Part shown: one piece after another, positions 5,396-5,398 of the stretch | How the letters are laid out: every line of letters begins with the position of its first letter | Numbering within the stretch: position 1 is the stretch's first letter | NCBI GenBank assembly: GCA_031258355.1 | Contig: JAIRMZ010000076.1 | Location: 1-5,398, forward strand | Direction of reading: 5' to 3' | From: Holosporales bacterium | GTDB lineage: Bacteria > Pseudomonadota > Alphaproteobacteria > UBA3830 > JAIRMZ01 | Length of the DNA: 5,398 nt | Program-made: the position numbers and the translations under genes | Notes under the pieces: generated by a model | The model's database searches: none | What the model was told of the DNA's origin: nothing | What the model saw: only the letters and a program-made list of their open reading frames with translations

Positions 5396-5398
5396 GTG

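Overview
The window looks chromosomal and alphaproteobacterial. Three lines support this. A sensor-kinase fragment carries the double-PAS layout and wording of a family common in alphaproteobacteria. A PpiD/SurA-type periplasmic chaperone is divergent from triose-phosphate isomerase, an arrangement familiar from that class. The next gene has a typical Gram-negative signal peptide. A decaying kinase plus a lineage-specific secreted repeat protein would suit a host-associated, reduced-genome group such as Holosporales, but that placement is inference.

Layout. Positions 2-736 (+) hold the middle of a PAS sensor histidine kinase: open at the left window edge, ending early, with no HisKA or ATPase domain. 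Positions 806-2479 (-) hold a 557-aa membrane-anchored PpiD-like chaperone that converges on the kinase remnant. Positions 2534-3292 (+) hold an intact tpiA, separated from ppiD by only 54 bp. The best promoter seen there (for ppiD) overlaps the tpiA start codon. Positions 3293-3635 are an AT-rich gap without a credible gene. Positions 3636-5267 (+) encode a 543-aa secreted protein of unknown function built from ~80-residue tandem repeats. It has a strong Shine-Dalgarno site and a textbook intrinsic terminator at 5283-5310.

The unexpected part is the right-hand 2 kb. The last codons of tpiA plus about 20 bp of its downstream flank (3278-3311) recur just beyond the repeat-protein gene (5353-5386, 31 of 34 positions identical, offset exactly 2075). 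The unknown gene is therefore bracketed by direct repeats of the tpiA 3' end, as if a cassette had been inserted at, or duplicated from, that site. The repeat protein and this bracketing are the best candidates for something undescribed.

The genes do not form one pathway. tpiA is housekeeping glycolysis/gluconeogenesis, ppiD assists envelope protein folding, and the repeat protein is probably an exported client of the envelope machinery. No integrase, transposase, tRNA, rRNA or CRISPR array is visible.
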